In this document: positions 48,868 through 53,194 of the stretch, piece after piece
Layout of the letters: the number at the start of each line of letters is the position of its first letter
Numbering within the stretch: the stretch's first letter is position 1
Assembly: GCA_021781515.1 (NCBI GenBank)
Contig: JAJXWR010000007.1
Location: forward strand, 1-53,194
DNA length: 53,194 nucleotides
Direction: 5' to 3'
Source of the DNA: Pseudomonadota bacterium
GTDB taxonomy: Bacteria > Pseudomonadota > Gammaproteobacteria > Pseudomonadales > Moraxellaceae
The notes under the pieces: generated by a model
What the model saw: only the letters and a program-made list of their open reading frames with translations
What the model was told of the DNA's origin: nothing
Database searches by the model: none
Position numbers and translations under genes: made by a program

Positions 48868-50772
48868 TTAGTGCTGTTGTTGTATTTTTTCTGTGTGCCA
48901 AGCAAGGCACACTTGGGGGGGTTTCAGTGGTTTTTGCTTACAAAGATTGTTGAGAAATTCGATCCGAGCGCTGATTGCAGCTGTGCGTCCCAAGCTAACT
49001 GTATATTGTAGGAATTTTTGATGAGAGGTATTGCCATCGTTCCAGTGGTCTGTTCCATATGCCGCAAAACTTCGTGCAGCCCACGCTGCTGGGAAGTGAT
49101 AGGAATAAAATGTGGCAATAATAGAGTAATGATAGGCTTGATTGTAATTATTTAGTAGCAGGTAAGCATTAGCTAGCTGAGTGTACAAATATTGGTAGAA
49201 CCAAAGTCCGCCTGCATTAGATACGGCATGCGCATTGGCGATGTTCACATGTAAGGCTATAAGTTTCATATAGGATCTAGGTGTTTTCTGCTCAACGTCG
49301 CGTAGTATGTCAATGCCCTCATTTATCTTTCCTTGTTCAATGAGCAATACCCCGTGGACAGTTCTAATTTCTGCAGATCCATCACGAGGATGTTGTGAAA
49401 AAAAGGTTTCAGCTTGCTTAAGCTTTCGGTACTGAAGACAGGCTCCTATGTAGTTATATTGTACGAAAATATCTTTAGGATTTTCTTTCATAGCCCAGGA
49501 CCAGAGTGTGAAGTTGTTGGTCCAAAGAGGGATGGTCATGCGAACAGTGATAATGGACAGAGCTAGCCAAATTGCAACTAGAAATTGTGGGGCTTTATTG
49601 ATTCGGCTAAGGCGAGCGTTAAGCTGACTGGGAACACGTAGTCGGGAAAGTGCAATTGAAAAAAATACAAGAGGCAACGTTAAAAATCGATCCTGGGCCA
49701 TATTGTTATTTATAGTAAGTGGAATGATGTTGCTGACGGGTAAAATAGCTGTTAACCAAAGAGTACTCAAAATGAGAGAAGTTGTTCTTTTGAGTAGTGT
49801 TGCAACAATAAGGATTAGGCAAGCCGCTAGACTTAAAAAACCTGTTATATAGTCAATCCAGCCAAAGTTAAGAAGTGTTGATGTATGTATAGATCCAAAA
49901 TAGCCAAATGGAAATATGCTTATTTTAAAGTAAATCCATAAGGTTTCACCTACATACGCCATATGAGTTAATGTGTGCTTAAAGAAGCCAGGACTATTTA
50001 TAAATCGGCCTGATACAAATTGACTGCGTAGCAGTAGGTATCCTAAACCAGTTGTTAATAGTGAAATATAGAGTGTAAGTAGATGGGGTGAGAACTGAGC
50101 AGCAATAATAGTTCGTATAGAGTTTTTTCTATTTTTATAGATTTCAAGCAGAAAAATAAGAATTGGAAATACGATAGCCTCTTCTTTGCTTAATGCAGCT
50201 AGAAAAAACGATAGGCAAACTAAGAAAATATTAATTTTGTTATTATAAAAATTTTTTAAATAGATGAGATGTCCAATCAATATGAAAAAAGTGGCCATTT
50301 CATCAAATCTTCCAACAACCCAGCTGGTGGATTCTATGAGTGCTGGGTGTAGGCCATAAATCAGGGCAGCCAGCATGGGGCGCCAATAACCTGTTTCTCC
50401 TTCTGCATCATTAAAATATAATGCTAATTGATAAACCAGAACACTATTTATGCAGAGAAGCATTAAGTTGACAGAGTGTGCAATGGCTGCACTTAAACCC
50501 AAGGTGGTAAATTGTAGGGCCAGGGTTGCCATCACTAAGGGACGAAAGTAAGAAGATTCTTGAAAAATTGGCTTCCATATGGCCTGCCAAGCCATGCTTT
50601 TAACTCGCAATGCCGGATTCATTATAAACATACTGATATCATCCCAGACATAGCTGAGATGGAATACATATGGTATGTAAGCAAGAAAGATAAGGCCGAA
50701 TATGACTATTGAACCTATCAAGTTCTTATGTAATTGGATTTTATTAACTAAGATGTTAAGTTTTATGGGCAT
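48868..50772 (-). CDS. GT-C/TMTC-like membrane protein with TPR-like C-terminus
   Basis: 634 residues. About 11 membrane helices in the first ~430; after the first one comes SYVWDDISMFIMNPALR with the paired Asp (D44, D45) typical of PMT/TMTC GT-C enzymes, and later ALIESTSWVVGRFDEMATFF. From about 440 it is helical and TPR-like (FVQYNYIGACLQYRKLKQAE). It should transfer a lipid-linked sugar to a protein or glycan on the periplasmic side. It lies directly downstream of pilA on the same strand, separated by a terminator, so pilin glycosylation is a reasonable guess. AT-rich compared with the core genes. Confidence 0.7.
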   Translation of the reverse strand: MPIKLNILVNKIQLHKNLIGSIVIFGLIFLAYIPYVFHLSYVWDDISMFIMNPALRVKSMAWQAIWKPIFQESSYFRPLVMATLALQFTTLGLSAAIAHSVNLMLLCINSVLVYQLALYFNDAEGETGYWRPMLAALIYGLHPALIESTSWVVGRFDEMATFFILIGHLIYLKNFYNNKINIFLVCLSFFLAALSKEEAIVFPILIFLLEIYKNRKNSIRTIIAAQFSPHLLTLYISLLTTGLGYLLLRSQFVSGRFINSPGFFKHTLTHMAYVGETLWIYFKISIFPFGYFGSIHTSTLLNFGWIDYITGFLSLAACLILIVATLLKRTTSLILSTLWLTAILPVSNIIPLTINNNMAQDRFLTLPLVFFSIALSRLRVPSQLNARLSRINKAPQFLVAIWLALSIITVRMTIPLWTNNFTLWSWAMKENPKDIFVQYNYIGACLQYRKLKQAETFFSQHPRDGSAEIRTVHGVLLIEQGKINEGIDILRDVEQKTPRSYMKLIALHVNIANAHAVSNAGGLWFYQYLYTQLANAYLLLNNYNQAYHYSIIATFYSYHFPAAWAARSFAAYGTDHWNDGNTSHQKFLQYTVSLGRTAAISARIEFLNNLCKQKPLKPPQVCLAWHTEKIQQQH

Positions 50773-50822
50773 TTTAATGCATCAAATTTTATGAGTTAGG
50801 TATATCCACTATGGCAATTCAA

Positions 50823-50849
50823 TAAAAAGCCGGCCTCATGTGGCCGGCT
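50823..50849 (-). terminator. Rho-independent terminator of pilA
   Basis: In the minus direction AGCCGGCC-ACATGA-GGCCGGCT is a perfect 8-bp GC stem followed by TTTTTATT. It starts about 28 bp after the pilA stop. Confidence 0.88.
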
Positions 50850-50876
50850 AAATGTGACATATCAAATTTCTAAGAA

Positions 50877-51389
50877 TTAACGACAGATTACTGGCAGATA
50901 TGAATTGTTTGGCATCGGGTTAGCGGGATTTTTGGCAACGGTATTGATTGCAGTTAAGTTGGTATTCTTAAGGGCGTTCTGTGCTGAGGTTCCATCATTA
51001 CAAACCCATGTGATATCGCCGTTCTGTGATTTGTAAGCAAAGAAAGAGATATTGGATCCATTGATGGCTTGGTTCACGGCACTTCCACCATAATAAACAT
51101 CAATTTCTCCTGGGGCGGTCATACTCACTTCTGACACATACGTGCCTTGGATTGAGCTGGTTATCCCAAGATCACCATTGCCGCTGACGCTGCCCAAGGC
51201 ACTATTGCCTGTAGCGGCATACGTTTCTGCATAGGCTGTCTCAACGCCAGAAACCAGTGAAGTACCTTCGGAGACCTGGGCGCGGATGGTATAGTTCTGG
51301 TAAGCAGGGATGGCTACAGCTGCCAGAATACCAATGATCGCAACCACGATCATCAGTTCGATCAGCGTAAAGCCTTGTTGTTTTTTCAT
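50877..51389 (-). CDS. pilA: type IVa major pilin
   Basis: 170 residues. Prepilin leader MKKQQG is cut before Phe7; [20 protein letters not shown] carries the conserved Glu (E11, position 5 of the mature protein). The globular domain is Ser/Thr/Gly-rich, with a C-terminal disulfide pair C130 and C169 (D-region); it ends ICR, not in the Ser used by TfpO-type glycosylation. Subunits polymerise into pili for twitching and attachment. GAGGA lies 9 bases before the ATG; a sigma-54 promoter and a terminator bracket it as a single unit. Confidence 0.95.
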   Translation of the reverse strand: MKKQQGFTLIELMIVVAIIGILAAVAIPAYQNYTIRAQVSEGTSLVSGVETAYAETYAATGNSALGSVSGNGDLGITSSIQGTYVSEVSMTAPGEIDVYYGGSAVNQAINGSNISFFAYKSQNGDITWVCNDGTSAQNALKNTNLTAINTVAKNPANPMPNNSYLPVICR

Positions 51390-51450
51390 AGTTTCTATCC
51401 TCAGTTTGATGGTGGCTGGTGGGTAGTCCCTTCAGCTCTGAGGCTGATAT

Positions 51451-51466
51451 TGCAGGAACTGTACCA
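51451..51466 (-). promoter_or_regulatory. sigma-54 promoter of pilA
   Basis: TGGTACAGTTCCTGCA on the minus strand matches the -24/-12 consensus TGGCAC-N5-TTGCA at all but two bases, with the invariant GG and GC at correct spacing. It ends about 62 bp before the ATG. PilS/PilR control of pilA is known in Pseudomonas. Confidence 0.8.
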
Positions 51467-51600
51467 GCCTTGCAAGTAGTATAGATCTAGTTTTTTTGCT
51501 ATTTTTAATAGATGTATATTTAATTTACTGACAAAAATTGTCTCATTATGTCGAGATTGGTCGGTTTGGCTGCAATCTATAGTGACTGGTTCGGTTTATG

Positions 51601-51629
51601 TTGTGTCTGGCTCTCAGTCAGGCTAGAAT
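51601..51629 (+). promoter_or_regulatory. tRNA-Thr promoter
   Basis: TTGTGT (51601-51606), a 17-bp spacer, TAGAAT (51624-51629), and the tRNA starting 13 bp later. Confidence 0.6.
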
Positions 51630-51642
51630 CACAGTACTTCGT

Positions 51643-51718
51643 GCCGGCATAGCTCAGTTGGTAGAGCAGCGCATTCGTAATGCGAAGGTCGGGGGTTCGA
51701 CTCCTCTTGCCGGCACCA
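51643..51718 (+). tRNA. tRNA-Thr (anticodon CGT)
   Basis: 76 bases. The acceptor arms GCCGGCA and TGCCGGC pair fully, the D-arm is AGCTCAGTTGGTAGAGC, the anticodon loop is TTCGTAA between GCGCA and TGCGA, and the T-loop GGTTCGACTCC is present. CCA is encoded. Anticodon CGT reads ACG (Thr). It is followed by integrase debris, suggesting it served as an attachment site. Confidence 0.95.
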
Positions 51719-52029
51719 TTTCATTAGCGTATATTGTTGATTTATAACAATTTTTTTATTAAATTTGCTATATATGGAATCGTACCCTGCTGCGTTTGGT
51801 GCGACCAAAGCGTTCAGATGTCACTCATGTACGACTTTACTGTATCTTATGTTGAGTATTCAGTTATGTGGATTCGTCTGCTGACATGTTTGATATTGCA
51901 ACGTTTCCTGTATCAGTGGCTTGAGACCATTCCACATAATCATCAAAGCCGACGAAGCCAGTCGGTAATATCGTTGCCACGGTAGATGTAGGCACCGCCT
52001 TTCGGTGGAGCCATTGCCTCGGGAAATAC
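51719..52029. other. spacer between tRNA-Thr and integrase remnant
   Basis: About 310 bp. One 83-residue open frame (51734-51985) has no recognisable features. I looked for a repeated tRNA 3' end (an attR-like copy) and saw none inside the window. Confidence 0.35.
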
Positions 52030-52335
52030 CTAGGCAAGAGCTTGTCGCTTCAGGTCAAGATCGGCCCGAGCGTATCGCATTGTTGTGTTCAAACTCGCAT
52101 GGCCGAGTCATTGGCTGATGGTAGCGAAATCGATCCCAGCTTTGAGCAGATGGATGGCGGTCGTGTGGCGCAAAGAATGGGGGTGAATTCGCTTTCCGGT
52201 CAGGGACGGAGCTATGTTTGCGCTAACGGCGACATATTTTTGCAAGAGGTATCGAACGCCAAATCGAGTCATTTGATCTCCATGACAATTTATGGTGATG
52301 GGACAACTCAAATCAAACAGAAAGGGTTGAGGATG
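52030..52335 (-). pseudogene. tyrosine recombinase C-terminal remnant with nonsense codon
   Basis: Reads MTRFGVRYLLQKY, IHPHSLRHTTAIHLLKAGID, FATISQ, then TGA (52110-52108) where the family has Trp, and continues in the same frame LGHASLNTTMRYARADLDLK to a TAG at 52032-52030. It thus keeps the HxxR box, the LGHxSLxTT box and the catalytic Tyr, but lacks the N-terminal half and carries a TGG-to-TGA change. It reads toward the tRNA gene, as integrases at tRNA sites commonly do. Confidence 0.78.
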
Positions 52336-52521
52336 TAGCAATTGCTCGATTCGATTACAGAGCAACGGCCATTCGTCTTTTTCCAGCGCAAAGTGTTTTC
52401 CCAGGTTGAGCAAAGTGATCTGGCGCACTGTCCCACTCACACGTTCACAGTGTACTAATCGATAGGTGTAATACCCCTCACCGGTGATTTTACTTTTGGT
52501 TCTTGTTTCACGAATGTACAT
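52336..52521 (-). pseudogene. IS1634-type transposase N-terminal fragment
   Basis: The first ~62 residues, MYIRETRTKSKITGEGYYTY, RLVHCERVSGTVRQITLL, NLGKHFALEKDEWPLLCNRI, match the start of IS1634-family (IS4 superfamily) transposases. The frame then runs straight into recombinase sequence, so a deletion has fused the two. Confidence 0.65.
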
Positions 52522-53194
52522 GGGCTGCCACTGATCAATTGCAATCCTTCAGCCTGCCCGATAACCCGGAAATTGGCTAGAGCCACTTTTACGATTATGG
52601 CACTTTTTTTGACTTCTAGAAAAATACCCAATAAAACCAATACTGAAAAATTTCAAATGTCCGAAAGTAATCAAGAAACCCCCTCGTTTTTTGGGCCGGT
52701 TGTTAAAGTTAGGCTAGGTTAGGGTTCGCCTGCCACTAAAGCGGCAGCACAATGGGCTTGCCCTGTTCCACACTGTTTTTCGAAGGGGTCGGATGTGCTC
52801 TATACGCCGGCGATCATGATAGTCACGGTGTGCCAAATGAGGGGGATACACACTTGATCGCAATGCCATTTTTGGCTCGGACCTGTCAGCACCTTTGACC
52901 CGTTTGTGTTCACGACGCCTTAACCGAGCATTCACATTTGTTCATCGTTGCCCTTCATCTTTAGCACTGGCGGCAGGCACTAGACCTTCGTCAGTAGTCC
53001 GGTCAGTTGATTTCTTGTACTGCTGGAGGCAGCGATATTTCGCCACCTCCAGACGAATGGCCTGTCTTGTCTTCCCTGTTACTCAGTAGGTGATCTGCCC
53101 CCAGATCCATGCCTTGGTCGTCGATGGGGTCGAAGGCGCATAACCGGTTTGAGCAATCATCGTGATGCTGTGATAGACACCCACGGCGGCACCA
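52522..53194. other. right-hand end, no gene recognised
   Basis: About 670 bp. Several short frames on both strands (for example minus 52714-52935, Arg-rich) have no domain I know. A minus-strand stretch near 53080-53190 reads like the end of a protein (IAQTGYAPSTPSTTKAWIWG) with a stop near 53080, but I cannot name a family. Confidence 0.35.

Noticed and set aside
52714-52935. 73-residue Arg-rich minus-strand frame
   Set aside because: No family resemblance and no ribosome site; probably chance.

Overview
The window is chromosomal DNA of a gamma-type proteobacterium, with moderate GC and AT-rich islands. The evidence is gene order: folP-ftsH-rlmE with yhbY close by on the other strand, then mnmG-rsmG-parA-parB-atpIBEFHAGDC-glmU-glmS, and a sigma-54 type promoter in front of a type IVa pilin. 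A Tn7-type scar directly after glmS recalls the situation described in Acidithiobacillus ferrooxidans (Tn5468), but I cannot fix the genus from sequence alone.

Layout. 1-3422 (minus): folP (cut by the window edge), ftsH and rlmE. 3540-5472: a SpoU/TrmH RNA methyltransferase, a small YkgJ-type CxxCxxCC protein and yhbY. 5473-8590 is an accessory insertion: an IS110/IS1111 transposase remnant, a hipBA-type toxin-antitoxin operon with a clear promoter, and a 64-bp palindromic repeat resembling the right end of an IS200/IS605 element. 8591-24196 is the conserved core: tRNA modification, rRNA methylation, chromosome partitioning, the complete F1Fo ATP synthase and UDP-GlcNAc precursor synthesis. 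Right after glmS lie a Tn7-like end and the first ~29 codons of tnsA.

24870-30300 is accessory: a lipase-foldase-like protein beside a GH5 endoglycosylceramidase-like secreted enzyme, the second copy of the 64-bp palindrome (inverted), a frameshifted HigA-type antitoxin remnant, and a two-gene operon of a ParA-like ATPase that lacks the signature lysine and a twice-frameshifted AlbA_2/Schlafen-type ATP-binding protein. 30433-35426 holds sbcD-sbcC.

36595-43392 is a tightly overlapping operon: NAD-dependent epimerase, SDR, Gfo/Idh oxidoreductase, HddA-like kinase, HddC-like nucleotidyltransferase, GmhA-like isomerase, GmhB-like phosphatase, a transaldolase-family protein and GtrA. It reads as a self-contained route from sedoheptulose 7-phosphate to a GDP-activated, possibly further modified, heptose. 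On the opposite strand follow two methyltransferases, a GtrB/DPM1-like glycosyltransferase and a polytopic membrane protein, then a GT-C/TMTC-like membrane protein with TPR-like C-terminus just downstream of pilA. The module therefore probably makes a surface glycan, and possibly a pilin glycan.

The right end has a tRNA-Thr(CGT) gene followed by a broken chimera of an IS1634-type transposase start and a tyrosine recombinase end, the scar of an integrated element. The best leads are the tnsA scar, the paired IS605-like hairpins with pairing-preserving changes, the ParA/AlbA_2 operon, the transaldolase-containing heptose operon, and the pilA/GT-C pair. I see no CRISPR array, rRNA or intact mobile element.
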